DNA of 40,242 nucleotides from an uncultured Collinsella sp. GTDB taxonomy: Bacteria > Actinomycetota > Coriobacteriia > Coriobacteriales > Coriobacteriaceae. Under the pieces are notes generated by a model. The model was not told where the DNA came from, ran no database searches, and was given only the letters and a program-made list of their open reading frames with translations. How positions within the stretch are numbered: position 1 is the stretch's first letter; every line of letters starts with the position of its first letter. This document shows, piece by piece, positions 23,799 through 32,516 of this stretch. The stretch is taken from positions 1 to 40,242 of the forward strand of contig CAAESW010000060.1 of assembly GCA_900758845.1 (NCBI GenBank), read 5' to 3'. Made by a program: the position numbers and the translations under genes.

Positions 23799-25681
23799 CT
23801 AAATCGTGGGAAACGCGGCGATATCGGCGGGGCGTGCCAACGTCTCGGCAATACGGTCTTGCACCTCGAGCAGGCAGTCGAGCAACAGCGGGTTAAAGGT
23901 GCCGCACTTACCGTCCAGGATCATCTGGATCGCCTCCTTGTGCGGGATAGCGTCCTTGTACACGCGCACGCTCGTCAGAGCATCGTACACGTCGGCCACC
24001 GAGACCACCTCTGTGCGGCAATGGGAATTTCGTCGCCCTTAAGGCCATCGGGATAACCCCTGCCGTCCCAGCGCTCGTGATGCCAACGCGCAATCTGGTA
24101 CGCATATTCCATAAGCGCATTGCCGACGTGATGACGGCCCAGCTCAAGCAACATGTCGGCACCGATCGTGGTATGCGTCTTCATAATCTCGAACTCCTCG
24201 GGCGTAAGACGCCCGGGCTTGTTGAGGATCGCATCGTCAATCGACATCTTACCGATATCGTGTAGTGCCGAAGCCAAGGCAATCGTGGAGCGCTCCTCAT
24301 TGTCGAGGGAGATGGTGTCGCTACGCTGGACCAGACAGTCAAGCAGCAGCTCGGTCAGCTTTTCGATATTCGTAACGTGCCTGCCGCTCTCGCCATTGCG
24401 AAGCTCCATGACGCCGGCCATGATGTCGATGAGCATGCGACTGTTCTTGACACGCTCGTTGTACTGCTGGGACAGCAGGCTCGTCAGGCGGCGCTGTCTG
24501 GCGTATAGGCGGATAGTGTTGCTTACACGGCGGCGTACGACACGGGAGTCAAATGGACGGCTGATATAGTCCGAGGCGCCCAGCTCATACGCGCGCAGAA
24601 CCATATCATCGGAATCTTCGCTCGAGATCATGATGACAGGCAGATTGTCGATACCCGATCGGCGCGACAGATCGGCCAGCACCTCAACGCCGCTTACGCC
24701 CGGCATCACAATATCCAGCAGCACGAGCGACAACTTATCGCCATAGCGGTCGACCATGTCGAGCGCCGTACGACCGTTATCGGCCTCGAGGATGCAATAC
24801 TCGTCCTTGAGCATCTCGTTGAGAATGGCTCGGTTCATCTCGGAGTCATCGATAATAAGCACCAAAGGCTTTTCGCTTTGAAAGGCCTCGATGGAATCGG
24901 AATCGGTCACGACCGTACCGGCTTTTGCCTTAGCGCGGCTCAGTAACTGGACAGCGCGGCCAACGCCCTCGTCGACCGTCTCGCCATGAATGCGAGCGCC
25001 ACCAACACATGCCGTCAAGCTCACGTACTCATGGCCCGGAATAACCGTGGAATGAACGGCATCGCATACCTGATGCAGGCGACGGGTAAAGTCATCGGAG
25101 GGAATATCGGGCATGACGACCACAAACTTGTCGCAGCCATAGCGCACAAGCTCGTCAGTCGAACGAATACCGCTGCGTATGGCTGTCGCCACGGCACCGA
25201 GCGCAAGGTCGCCGGCATGGCGGCCACACGTATCGTTGAAGACCCTAAAATCATCAAGGTCGATCACCGCCACGCCGGCCTTCATGCGGGCGCTACGGAG
25301 CTTTCCCTCGTAATATCGACGATTGCGCACACCCGTCAGCACGTCGGTGTAGACAAGGTCCTCTTCTGCAGCCTCTTGCTCATCGATCGGACGCACCATC
25401 AGCAAGACGTGAGGCTCGCCCTCGACCTTTAGAGGGCGCAGACGGGCGCGGTACTCAACACCATCGTTGAGGAGTTGCTCCGACACCTCATCGGAGTCTG
25501 CCAAGGCCTCAAGACTCGACTGACGCAGACAAGGGCAGCGATCGCCGGCGAGCAAGCAGTTAGGCTCGCTCTTAATCTGATCGGCCGACAGCAAACGCAC
25601 CACGGGGTAGGTCTTCGCGACACGGGCGACCTCGGCGGCAGCCTCCTCGTCGGTTAGATTGACCTCGTGATTATTGAGCAT
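23799..25681 (-). pseudogene. GGDEF-like/REC/HD-GYP protein gene, frameshifted in HD-GYP
   Basis: Domain order from ATG 25681 (AAAGGG upstream): an N-terminal region of about 105 residues; a GGDEF-like domain from about 110 ('VYTDVLTGVRNRRYYE') whose signature is degenerate (GCDKF near 180); a receiver domain from about 270 ('VLIIDDSEMNR') with the phospho-acceptor Asp near 322 in 'LLDIVMPG'; and an HD-GYP domain with 'ALHDIGK' near 474 and 'HHERWDGRGYP' near 534. After 'GDEIPIAAQ' the frame breaks. The expected continuation 'VVSVADVYDALTSVRVYK' is in another frame, from 24008 to 23799. A CAGAGG where CAGG is expected (24005-24013) points to a 2-base AG insertion. The protein would turn over c-di-GMP; as written, its C-terminal 70 residues are lost. 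Confidence 0.8.
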
Positions 25682-25810
25682 ATGGGGCCCTTTCGATAGT
25701 TTCGCATGGAGCGGTGGGTTCCAAATGTTACAAGGGTAACACCTTGTCGATGCAGGTAAGCACGTGAATGCTGCTACATTTTTATGAGTTGGCAGACGGC
25801 GCGATTGAAG

Positions 25811-25863
25811 CCGCAGACGTGAGGTTTTGAACACATTTGTTAACACGGCCGAAACGTCTGCGG
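25811..25863 (-). other. Inverted repeat in the leader of the c-di-GMP gene
   Basis: CCGCAGACGT (25811-25820) and ACGTCTGCGG (25854-25863) are perfect 10-base arms 33 bases apart. No T tract follows. It lies between the alpha/beta hydrolase gene and the signalling gene on the - strand, so it may be a transcript-end or leader structure. Confidence 0.4.
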
Positions 25864-25891
25864 GTGAAGCCCGCTTTGGCTATTGCGGCTG

Positions 25892-26689
25892 CTAGAGCCC
25901 CAGGATGCCACGAACAGCCCGGGCAGCCGCTGCCGGGCGATCGCGCAGGCCGTTGTGCGCGCCGGGAACCGTTACGAGCGGACAGTCCAAAAGCTCAGCC
26001 GCCACCCTCGTGCCCGCCTCGCGGGGCGTGCCAACCGAGAGCTCACCCAGAAACACGGCGGTCATCGTTTTCGACGCGCGAACGCTATCCCAATCGGGAA
26101 CGCAGGTCATAGTAATCCCGTATTCGTTTGCCATGAAACTACGGCCGTTGCGCAGGGCATGCTTGGCTTCTGCCTCGGTTGTCTTGGGAGCCTCAGGGTC
26201 CGAATCGCCGATGGCGCCCAGGAAGGCCCGTAATGCCCTGGAGACCTTTCCCGCAGCGATCATCTCGAGCAAAACTGGGGCCGCGCCCAGACCGGCACCC
26301 TCGTTTGTCACGGCAGGTTCATGCAGGATCGCACGCGAAATTATGGCGGGGTTTGCACGGAGAAGCTCCAGGGTCACCAACGTACCGGCACTGTGCGCGA
26401 GCACGTTTGCCGGAGCGCCAATATGCTCGATAACGGCCTGCAGGTCGGCGGCCTGGGCGGCGAGGTCGTAGCGTCCGTCCGCAGCGTCGCCGCTCTCGCC
26501 GCAACCGCGGCGGTCGTAGGCAATGACGCGATAGTCGCAGGCGAGCTCGCGGGCGATACCGTCAAAAAAGACACCGTCGACGCACGCACCGTGCACGCAC
26601 ACCAAGGCAGGAGTATCAGGCGACACATCCGGGCCGGCATATTCGCGACAGGCGATCGTGGTGCCCGCATTCTCGACCGTAAAATCCAT
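25892..26689 (-). CDS. Alpha/beta hydrolase
   Basis: A 265-residue cytosolic hydrolase of the alpha/beta fold. The oxyanion-hole segment is 'VCVHGACVDG' near residue 31. 'VIAYDRRGCGESGD' is the usual motif after strand 4. The nucleophile is Ser100 in AHSAG, in place of the more common GHSxG, and the catalytic His is in 'VPGAHNGL' near the C terminus. An acid residue is expected before the His but is not assigned here. No signal peptide. Substrates of such proteins (esters, amides, peroxides) cannot be predicted. It is transcribed divergently from the radical SAM gene. Confidence 0.85.
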   Translation of the reverse strand: MDFTVENAGTTIACREYAGPDVSPDTPALVCVHGACVDGVFFDGIARELACDYRVIAYDRRGCGESGDAADGRYDLAAQAADLQAVIEHIGAPANVLAHSAGTLVTLELLRANPAIISRAILHEPAVTNEGAGLGAAPVLLEMIAAGKVSRALRAFLGAIGDSDPEAPKTTEAEAKHALRNGRSFMANEYGITMTCVPDWDSVRASKTMTAVFLGELSVGTPREAGTRVAAELLDCPLVTVPGAHNGLRDRPAAAARAVRGILGL

Positions 26690-26924
26690 ACTGTGTTCCC
26701 ATCGTCAACACCACCAGGCCGTGCCGGGGTGCGGCTTGGTCAGATGGCGTCATTTTATGCGTACATGAATGCGTTTACTGTACCCGACTCGCACTCTTTC
26801 ATGACAGGGTTTCGTAAACTCACCCGATTGCAAGGTTTCTGCCTAAACAACAGCACCCAAACCCGCGACCCACATGGAGGCCGATGCTATGCTTAAGCTC
26901 AACTGTCCCAAGGAGCATATGCCT

Positions 26925-27701
26925 ATGTCTACGTTTTTAAATGCCAGCCCCATCTTTGGGCCCGTCCGCAGCCGTCGCCTGGGCCTTTCGCTCGGTGTCA
27001 ACATGATGCCGGCGAGTGGCAAGATTTGCACGTTCGACTGCATCTACTGCGAGAACGGTCTCAACGCCGAGCGCCCCTGCCACGAGCCCTATAACACCGC
27101 TGCCGTGGTGCTCGACGCACTTGAGGCCAAGCTGCACGAGATGGCAGCTGAGGGTGAGCTGCCCGATGTGATCACGTTTGCCGGCAACGGCGAGCCCACC
27201 GCCGCACCGGAGTTTCCGCAGGCCATCGCCGGCGCCGTCGCGCTTCGCGATCAGCTGGCCCCAAACACCAAGATTGCCGTGCTTTCCAACGGCACGCACG
27301 CCGACCGTCCCCAGGTGCACGATGCGCTCATGATGGTCGACGACAACATCCTCAAGCTCGATACGGTCGACCCGGCATTTATCCAGCTGCTCGACCAGCC
27401 CGTTGGCCCCTACGATGCAGGGCACCAGATCGAAACGTTCGCGAGCTTTGACGGTCACGCTATTATCCAGACGATGTTTTTGAGCGGCGAGCACCGGGGC
27501 AAGTCCCTCGATAACACCGGCGAGGAGTACGTCGGCCCTTGGCTCGCGGCGCTCGAGCGCATTCGCCCGCAGGAGGCGACCATCTACACGGTGGCGCGCG
27601 AGACACCGGTCGCCGGCCTTGCCAAAGCGGCGCCCGACGTGCTCGATACGATCGCCGCACGCGTGCGCGCCCTCGGCATTCCCTGTCAGGTGAGCTACTA
27701 G
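26925..27701 (+). CDS. Radical SAM protein
   Basis: A 258-residue radical S-adenosylmethionine enzyme. The cluster motif is CTFDCIYC (CxxxCxxC), within about the first 45 residues, binding a [4Fe-4S] that cleaves SAM. The preceding 'FGPVRSRRLGLSLGVNMMP' is characteristic of a stand-alone radical SAM group related to COG0731. 'TFAGNGEPT' is the SAM-binding GGEP-like motif. The reaction is unknown. ATG 26925 has AAGGAG nine bases upstream and puts the conserved FGP segment near the N terminus; ATG 26889, behind GGAGG, would add 12 residues and is possible. It is transcribed alone. Confidence 0.85.
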   Translation: MSTFLNASPIFGPVRSRRLGLSLGVNMMPASGKICTFDCIYCENGLNAERPCHEPYNTAAVVLDALEAKLHEMAAEGELPDVITFAGNGEPTAAPEFPQAIAGAVALRDQLAPNTKIAVLSNGTHADRPQVHDALMMVDDNILKLDTVDPAFIQLLDQPVGPYDAGHQIETFASFDGHAIIQTMFLSGEHRGKSLDNTGEEYVGPWLAALERIRPQEATIYTVARETPVAGLAKAAPDVLDTIAARVRALGIPCQVSY

Positions 27702-27742
27702 CAAAACCACGCAGCAGCTAGTGCCCGCCATCCCACTCCATC

Positions 27743-27809
27743 AGTTGCGGTGATATAGTTCCTATTTATGCTGTTAAACCGCTTAAATCGAAACTATATC
27801 ACCGCAACT
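27743..27809. repeat. Perfect 18-bp inverted repeat upstream of map
   Basis: AGTTGCGGTGATATAGTT (27743-27760) and its exact complement (27792-27809) flank 31 AT-rich bases, and TTTT follows. It could end the radical SAM transcript or bind a regulator of map, whose likely -10 (TATACT, 27831-27836) is 21 bases further on. Confidence 0.8.
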
Positions 27810-27861
27810 TTTATGGACGCGTGGGTGGGCTATACTAGCTGCGAATGAAAGGAAGTTAGCC

Positions 27862-28749
27862 ATGTTTGACAATGGACCCGTACCTGGCCGCAACGACGCT
27901 TGCTGGTGCGGCAGCGGCAAAAAATATAAGAAATGTCATAGCGCCTTCGACGAGCGCCTCGAGCGCCTGTGGGAAGAGGGCTGGGAGGTCCTGCCCCGCA
28001 CGCTCTACAAGACGCCCGCCGATATCGAGGGCATCAAGCGCTCGGCCGCCATCAACGTGGGCGTGCTCGACTACGTAGGTGAGCACATCGCCGCAGGCAT
28101 GACCACCAACCAGATCGACCAGATGATCTACGACTACACCGTCGAGCACGGCGGCACGCCGGCAGACCTCAACTACGAGGGCTACCCCAAGAGCGTGTGT
28201 ACCTCGATCAACGACGTGGTCTGCCACGGTATCCCCTGCGATACGGATGTGCTGCACGAGGGCGACATCATCAACGTGGACTGCTCCACGATTTTGGACG
28301 GCTACTTTAGCGACTCGAGCCGCATGTTCTGCATCGGCGAGGTCTCTGCCGAGCGCCAGCGCCTGGTCGACGTCACCCGCGCCAGCGTGGAGGCGGGCCT
28401 GGCGGCCGTCAAGCCATGGCTGCCGCTGTCCGTTATGGCCGAGGCCGTGCAAAAGACGGTCGAGGACGCCGGCTTTAGCGTGGTGCGCGAGTACGGCGGA
28501 CACGGCATCGGTAAGGAGTTCCATGAGGACCCGTTTGTGGGCTTTACCACCGAGGCGCCCGATGTGGACACCATCATGGCTCCGGGCATGGTCTTTACCA
28601 TCGAGCCCATGGTCAACGCCGGGGCGCCCGACATTAAAATTAGCAAGGGCGACGGTTGGTGCGTGCGCACCAAGGACGGCAGCGATTCGGCCCAATGCGA
28701 GGTACAGCTCGTAGTGACCGAGGACGGCTACGAACTGCTGAGCTGGTAG
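27862..28749 (+). CDS. map: Methionine aminopeptidase with SEC-C motif
   Basis: A 295-residue type I methionine aminopeptidase that removes N-terminal Met from new proteins. The two-metal site is complete: Asp140 ('INVDCS'), Asp151 ('YFSDSS'), His214 ('GGHGIG'), Glu248 ('FTIEPM') and Glu280 ('QCEVQL'). An N-terminal zinc-binding SEC-C motif ('CWCGSGKKYKKCH', residues 14-26) marks the variant thought to sit near the ribosome exit. AAAGGAAG precedes ATG 27862. It is a single gene with its own terminator. Confidence 0.95.
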   Translation: MFDNGPVPGRNDACWCGSGKKYKKCHSAFDERLERLWEEGWEVLPRTLYKTPADIEGIKRSAAINVGVLDYVGEHIAAGMTTNQIDQMIYDYTVEHGGTPADLNYEGYPKSVCTSINDVVCHGIPCDTDVLHEGDIINVDCSTILDGYFSDSSRMFCIGEVSAERQRLVDVTRASVEAGLAAVKPWLPLSVMAEAVQKTVEDAGFSVVREYGGHGIGKEFHEDPFVGFTTEAPDVDTIMAPGMVFTIEPMVNAGAPDIKISKGDGWCVRTKDGSDSAQCEVQLVVTEDGYELLSW

Positions 28750-28758
28750 CCGTGGATG

Positions 28759-28805
28759 CGCCGGATGCTGACGGGCACGCTCGTCTTGCATCCGGCGTTT
28801 TATTT
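28759..28805 (+). terminator. Terminator after map
   Basis: Perfect 10-base arms CGCCGGATGC (28759-28768) and GCATCCGGCG (28788-28797) are followed by TTTTATTT. Confidence 0.82.
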
Positions 28806-28820
28806 GGGCGTTTTGCCTGA

Positions 28821-28859
28821 TAAAACCTGCCAAAATAAACCTGTCCCTTTTTGGCAGGT
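28821..28859. repeat. REP-like repeat, type B, complete copy
   Basis: A 39-base unit with perfect 11-base arms ACCTGCCAAAA (28825-28835) and TTTTGGCAGGT (28849-28859). It matches 37878-37916 in reverse orientation at 37 of 39 positions. It lies just upstream of the ribosome binding site of the dehydrogenase gene. Confidence 0.8.
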
Positions 28860-28878
28860 CGAGCGGAGAGGACTGCTA

Positions 28879-29814
28879 GTGAACATCCTGGTTTTGCTGC
28901 CCGTCAATGACCACCATCGCGCAATTCTTGAGTCGAGTGCTCCGGGCGAGGACTTTATCTACACGAGCGCCGACGCCGCCACACGTGAACAGGTCGCCGA
29001 TGCCGACGTGATCTTGGGCAACATTGACCCTGCCCTGCTTACCGCATGCGAGCATCTCCAGTTGTTGCAATTGCAGACCGCTGGCTATGACGACTATCTC
29101 GCCGCCGGCACCGTGCCGGCTGAAGCCAAGCTGTCTTGCTCGATCGGCGCCTACGGTCAGGCCGTGAGCGAGCACATGTTTGCCATGGTGCTGTCTATGA
29201 TGAAGCGCCTGCCCGGCTATCACGATCTGCAGCGTGAGCATCGCTGGGAGGATTTGGGGCCGGTCACCTCGCTCAAAAACGCCAACGTGCTGGTGCTGGG
29301 CGCGGGGGATATCGGCGGCCACTTTGCCACGCTCTGCCGCGGCATGGGCGCGCACGTCCGCGGCATCAAGCGCCATCCGCTCGTCTACCCCATTGTGTTT
29401 GAGGATATGGACGGCATGGACGCCCTACCTGAGCGCCTGGCAGAGGCCGACATCGTCGCGTCCTTTATGCCCAGTACGCCCGAGACCCGCGGTCTGGCGA
29501 ACGCCGAGTTCTTCGCCGCGATGAAGCCGGGCACCTTCTTTGCCAACGGCGGCCGCGGCGATCTTGTAGTTGCCGAGGACTTGGCTGCCGCTCTGGAGTC
29601 GGGACATCTCGCCGGCGCCGCGGTCGACGTCACCGACCCCGAGCCGCTGCCCGCCGCAAGCCCCCTGTGGGATGCGCCCAACATGCTCATCACGCCGCAC
29701 GTCTCGGGCTGGTTCCACCTGGCCGCCACGCTCAACAACGTGGTCGACATCGCCGCGGAGAATCTACGTCACCTGCAGGCAGGCGAGACCCTGCGCTGCT
29801 GGATCGAGCACTAA
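28879..29814 (+). CDS. D-isomer-specific 2-hydroxyacid dehydrogenase
   Basis: A 311-residue NAD(P)-dependent oxidoreductase that would reduce a 2-keto acid or oxidise a D-2-hydroxy acid. The dinucleotide-binding motif is 'VLVLGAGDIGGHFATLC' near residue 137, where the first Gly is replaced by Leu-Gly-Ala spacing typical of the family. The active-site Arg is in 'ANGGRGDLV', the Glu in 'VTDPEPLP', and the His in 'ITPHVSGW'. The start is GTG 28879, chosen because GGAGAGG precedes it and the fold starts there. Upstream in-frame codons run through the repeat at 28821-28859 and are not family-like. A terminator-like hairpin follows. Confidence 0.88.
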   Translation: MNILVLLPVNDHHRAILESSAPGEDFIYTSADAATREQVADADVILGNIDPALLTACEHLQLLQLQTAGYDDYLAAGTVPAEAKLSCSIGAYGQAVSEHMFAMVLSMMKRLPGYHDLQREHRWEDLGPVTSLKNANVLVLGAGDIGGHFATLCRGMGAHVRGIKRHPLVYPIVFEDMDGMDALPERLAEADIVASFMPSTPETRGLANAEFFAAMKPGTFFANGGRGDLVVAEDLAAALESGHLAGAAVDVTDPEPLPAASPLWDAPNMLITPHVSGWFHLAATLNNVVDIAAENLRHLQAGETLRCWIEH

Positions 29815-29820
29815 TCTTGT

Positions 29821-29844
29821 TCCGCCGTTCTAACGAACGGCGGA
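29821..29844. other. Hairpin after the 2-hydroxyacid dehydrogenase gene
   Basis: Perfect 10-base arms TCCGCCGTTC (29821-29830) and GAACGGCGGA (29835-29844) with loop TAAC, 7 bases past the stop. There is no T tract, so any terminator role is uncertain. Confidence 0.5.
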
Positions 29845-29956
29845 CCACTCGACGCTGCGACCCCGTCTGGACGGCAATCTGCCTTTCAATCGTCGGGCAT
29901 GGCCAGAAGGCCAATGCCCTCCTCTTTCAAGGCACCTTGCTCGCCCAGACGGGCTC

Positions 29957-30041
29957 TCGCTGACTTTTGTTCAACCTATAGGGACTGGCTGGCGCGGCCC
30001 TGCCTGGAGACATTCGCTGACTTTTATTCGACCTGTGGGGT
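29957..30041. repeat. Imperfect direct repeat, two copies
   Basis: TCGCTGACTTTT-TTC-ACCT-T-GGG is shared by 29957-29984 and 30014-30041 with about six differences and a 57-base period. It lies downstream of both flanking convergent genes. No gene is seen in 29815-30051. Confidence 0.5.
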
Positions 30042-30051
30042 CTTCAAATTG

Positions 30052-30543
30052 TTAGAGCGTTGCTAAGTAATTCTTTGCGTCTTTTACACTCATTGCGGCG
30101 ACTGGTGCGTGTGAGCAGAGCTTGACATCGTTGGTGACCAGAAGGTCTGCCTTTGCGCGCATCGCTGCCGCGATGATTAAATCGTCTTCGTAATCGCTAT
30201 GGAGCTTACGCTGCTTACTCGCCATCCATATGTCGCTCAGATCGCAGGGCACGGGCGTAGCAAGTTGCGACAACACATCAAGACAATCCCATGCGAGTGA
30301 TGTCGCCGCCGAAGCGACATCTTGAGACAGCGAACCATGCTCGCGCCGATACCACGCCTTATGTTCGCTCGAAATCAAATAGAACAGGTCTTTGGACGAT
30401 GTCGCCGCATATATCAGCTCAGCCTGAGCCGTACACGCATCACGCAAAAACTCAATCGTGGCCGAACGACCACGTCGTGAGGGGATGAAATAATCAAGCC
30501 ACACGTTGGTGTCAACTAAGATGCGCTTAGGATTCTCACTCAT
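30052..30543 (-). CDS. PIN-domain toxin (VapC-like ribonuclease)
   Basis: A 163-residue PIN-domain protein, probably a toxin endoribonuclease. The N-terminal acidic residue is in 'ILVDTNVWLDYF' (Asp10), and the second acidic cluster is 'DYEDDLIIAAAMRAKADLLV' (about residues 116-135) followed by 'TND', completing the Mg-binding set expected for the fold. The gene overlaps the upstream antitoxin gene by 8 bases, the normal layout of a toxin-antitoxin operon in which the antitoxin is made first. At 163 residues it is longer than the usual 130-140 of VapC. Confidence 0.85.
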   Translation of the reverse strand: MSENPKRILVDTNVWLDYFIPSRRGRSATIEFLRDACTAQAELIYAATSSKDLFYLISSEHKAWYRREHGSLSQDVASAATSLAWDCLDVLSQLATPVPCDLSDIWMASKQRKLHSDYEDDLIIAAAMRAKADLLVTNDVKLCSHAPVAAMSVKDAKNYLATL

Positions 30544-30916
30544 AGAGCCAGCTCATCTCCTCGCCATAGCGATCAGCATAGGCGTTCCGTTTGAGTTCTT
30601 CATCGCCCGAGGGCTGCACCTTAGCCAAGTCAATTTCCGATTCACGGCAAGCAGCAGCGAACAGCTGCGAACCCTGGTCGATGAGTTCGAGCTTGTGCTT
30701 GGTGGCTTTCTCTCGCTCGCGCTGTTCCGCCCGGGCACGACTAGGCGAAAGGATGTCCTGGAGCGCGCCGGGCCGATCAGCCAGAGATGCCGCAAGTTGC
30801 CAGAGCGCACGCACCGCTTGGCTCGGTGTCATACCGGCCCTGGAGAGAGCGGCGTCCCCACTCCTTTTAAGATCGGCATCGAGACGCACGTTGATCTGAG
30901 CGGCTGTTGTGGTCAT
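30536..30916 (-). CDS. RelB/DinJ-family antitoxin
   Basis: A 126-residue antitoxin. The N terminus 'AQINVRLDADLKRSGDAALS' and 'GMTPSQAVRALW' form a ribbon-helix-helix DNA-binding domain of the RelB/DinJ type. The charged C-terminal half (about residues 55-126) would wrap the toxin. The partner is a PIN-domain toxin rather than RelE/YafQ, an exchange known in some loci but worth noting. GGAGGGG precedes ATG 30916. A good promoter lies directly upstream, and the antitoxin probably represses it. Confidence 0.82.
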   Translation of the reverse strand: MTTTAAQINVRLDADLKRSGDAALSRAGMTPSQAVRALWQLAASLADRPGALQDILSPSRARAEQREREKATKHKLELIDQGSQLFAAACRESEIDLAKVQPSGDEELKRNAYADRYGEEMSWLYE

Positions 30917-30941
30917 GACCCCTCCTTAATACTTCAAAACT

Positions 30942-30970
30942 ATCATAAAACTCTATGGTAAATACGTAAA
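30942..30970 (-). promoter_or_regulatory. Promoter of the antitoxin-toxin operon
   Basis: Read on the - strand, TTTACG (30965-30970) and TATGAT (30942-30947) are 17 bases apart. AT-rich direct repeats (AAAACT) within it could be ribbon-helix-helix operator sites. Confidence 0.65.
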
Positions 30971-31010
30971 GCATGTATAGCATTTATAAGCATTAGCCGT
31001 ACTCTGTACA

Positions 31011-31045
31011 CAAAAAGCCGCCGAGGCGCACTGCACCTCGGCGGC
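31011..31045 (-). terminator. Terminator after the M18 aminopeptidase gene
   Basis: Perfect 10-base arms (31017-31026 and 31036-31045) are followed on the - strand by TTTTTG. It lies about 85 bases past the stop at 31131. Confidence 0.82.
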
Positions 31046-31092
31046 CACGTATCACAGATCTAGTTCGGTTTCGCCCTTTGCATTTACCCAGA

Positions 31093-31133
31093 TAAAACCT
31101 GCCAAAATTAACATCCATATTTGTTAGGTTTTA
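31093..31133. repeat. Degenerate copy of REP-like repeat, type B
   Basis: TAAAACCTGCCAA (31093-31105) and TTGTTAGGTTTTA (31121-31133) form 13-base arms with two imperfect pairs. The left half equals that of 28821-28859; the interior has diverged. The right arm ends in the stop codon of the M18 gene. Confidence 0.6.
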
Positions 31134-32516
31134 GAGCTCCACGCTTTCGGCGCCGTTGATGGTTAGGTTGCGCTCGTAGAAGGCGGTGAGGGCGCGGATG
31201 GCGTACATGACGTCGCGTACGCCGCCGGTCTCGTAGCTTGAGTGCATGGCCAGCTGCGGCAGGCCCACGTCCACGGCATGCATGCTCGCCTGCATATTCG
31301 ACAGGTTGCCCAGGGTGGAACCGCCGGCCATGTCGCTCTTGTTGGCGAAAGCCTGCGTTGGCACGTCGGCGTCATCGCAGATGGCCTGGAACACCGCGCG
31401 GCTAAAGGCATCGGTGCAGTAGTGCTGGTTGGCGGCTTCCTTGATGACGATGCCACCGTTGAGCACAACCTGATTGCGGGCGTCGCACTTCTCGGCGTGG
31501 TTGGGGTGCACGGCATGTGCGTTGTCGCAGCTCACGAGCATCGATGCGGCAAGGGCGCGATGGTACGACTCGTCGTCAAAGCCCAACGATCCGTTAATGC
31601 GGCGTAGCGCATCGGCCAAGAACGTCGACATGGCGCCCTGCTTGGTCTCGGAGCCAACCTCCTCGTTATCAAAGCAGCAAAAGACCGAGACGTCGTGCGC
31701 GTTCTCAGCACCCAAAAATGCCTGCAGCGAGGTGTAGGCGCAGGCCAGGTCGTCGAGCTTGGGCGTCGAGATGAACTCGTCAGCCCAGCCCCAAATGCGC
31801 GCATCCTGGCGATTGACCAGGAACAGATCGCGGCCCAGAATTTGCTCGGGCTCAACATCCAGCTCGTCGGCGATCAGGGCGTCAAAGTCGCCCTGTTTAA
31901 GGTCACCAGCGCTGATGAGCGGGCACAGATCAACAGCTCGGTTGGGAGCAAAGCTCTCGTTAACGCCACGGTTCATGTGGATGGCAAGGCTCGGGATGAT
32001 GGCGACTTCGCGCTCGGTAGCGAGCAAACGACTCTCGATACGGTCGCCCTCGCGTACCAGCACGCGGCCCGCGAGTGCCAGCGGACGGTCGAACCAGGTG
32101 TAGTCGATCATGCCGCCGTAGGCCTCGGTGTTCAGGCGCAGCGTCTCGCCCGCGCCGTCAAGCTCAGGCACGGCCTTGACCTTAAACGTCGGCGAGTCGC
32201 TGTGCGACGCCGTCAGCTGAAAATGGTAGTCGCCAGCAACGCCGTCCTCGCCCCACGTAGCAGCCAGGTCCTCGCCCACCTTAAAGGCAACGACGCTCGA
32301 GGTGTTGCGCTGCGTGTAATAACGCCCGCCCGGCTCGATGTCCCATGCCGCGTTCTCGGGCAGGTAGGTAAAGCCCGCCTCGTCGAGCTCGGCCATAATG
32401 GTCGCCGCCGTATGGAACATGCTGGGGCATGCCTCGATAAAGTCGATAAGGTCGTTGGCGGCCTCGATATCGTCGGCCGTCACATGCGCGCGCTCGGGCG
32501 TTTCCTGATCCGTCAT
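31131..32516 (-). CDS. M18 family aminopeptidase
   Basis: A 461-residue metallo-aminopeptidase of family M18 (aspartyl aminopeptidase type) that trims acidic or other N-terminal residues from peptides in the cytosol. Family motifs in order are 'TASHSDSPTFKVK' (metal His), 'LDDLACAYTSLQAFLG' (bridging Asp), 'CCFDNEEVGSETKQGA' (Glu pair: catalytic base and metal ligand), 'SCDNAHAVHPNHAEKCD' (metal Asp and His region) and 'AMHSSYETGGVRD' (final metal His). It is complete and of normal length. ATG 32516 is preceded by AAAGGGGAG; an upstream in-frame start would add 49 residues without family likeness. It is divergent from pfkA. Confidence 0.93.
   Translation of the reverse strand: MTDQETPERAHVTADDIEAANDLIDFIEACPSMFHTAATIMAELDEAGFTYLPENAAWDIEPGGRYYTQRNTSSVVAFKVGEDLAATWGEDGVAGDYHFQLTASHSDSPTFKVKAVPELDGAGETLRLNTEAYGGMIDYTWFDRPLALAGRVLVREGDRIESRLLATEREVAIIPSLAIHMNRGVNESFAPNRAVDLCPLISAGDLKQGDFDALIADELDVEPEQILGRDLFLVNRQDARIWGWADEFISTPKLDDLACAYTSLQAFLGAENAHDVSVFCCFDNEEVGSETKQGAMSTFLADALRRINGSLGFDDESYHRALAASMLVSCDNAHAVHPNHAEKCDARNQVVLNGGIVIKEAANQHYCTDAFSRAVFQAICDDADVPTQAFANKSDMAGGSTLGNLSNMQASMHAVDVGLPQLAMHSSYETGGVRDVMYAIRALTAFYERNLTINGAESVEL

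Noticed and set aside
25690..25860. c-di-GMP riboswitch before the GGDEF-like/HD-GYP gene
   Set aside because: Small hairpins are present (for example ACAAGG/CCTTGT at 25730-25747), but the conserved GEMM bases and tetraloop-receptor pattern were not seen.
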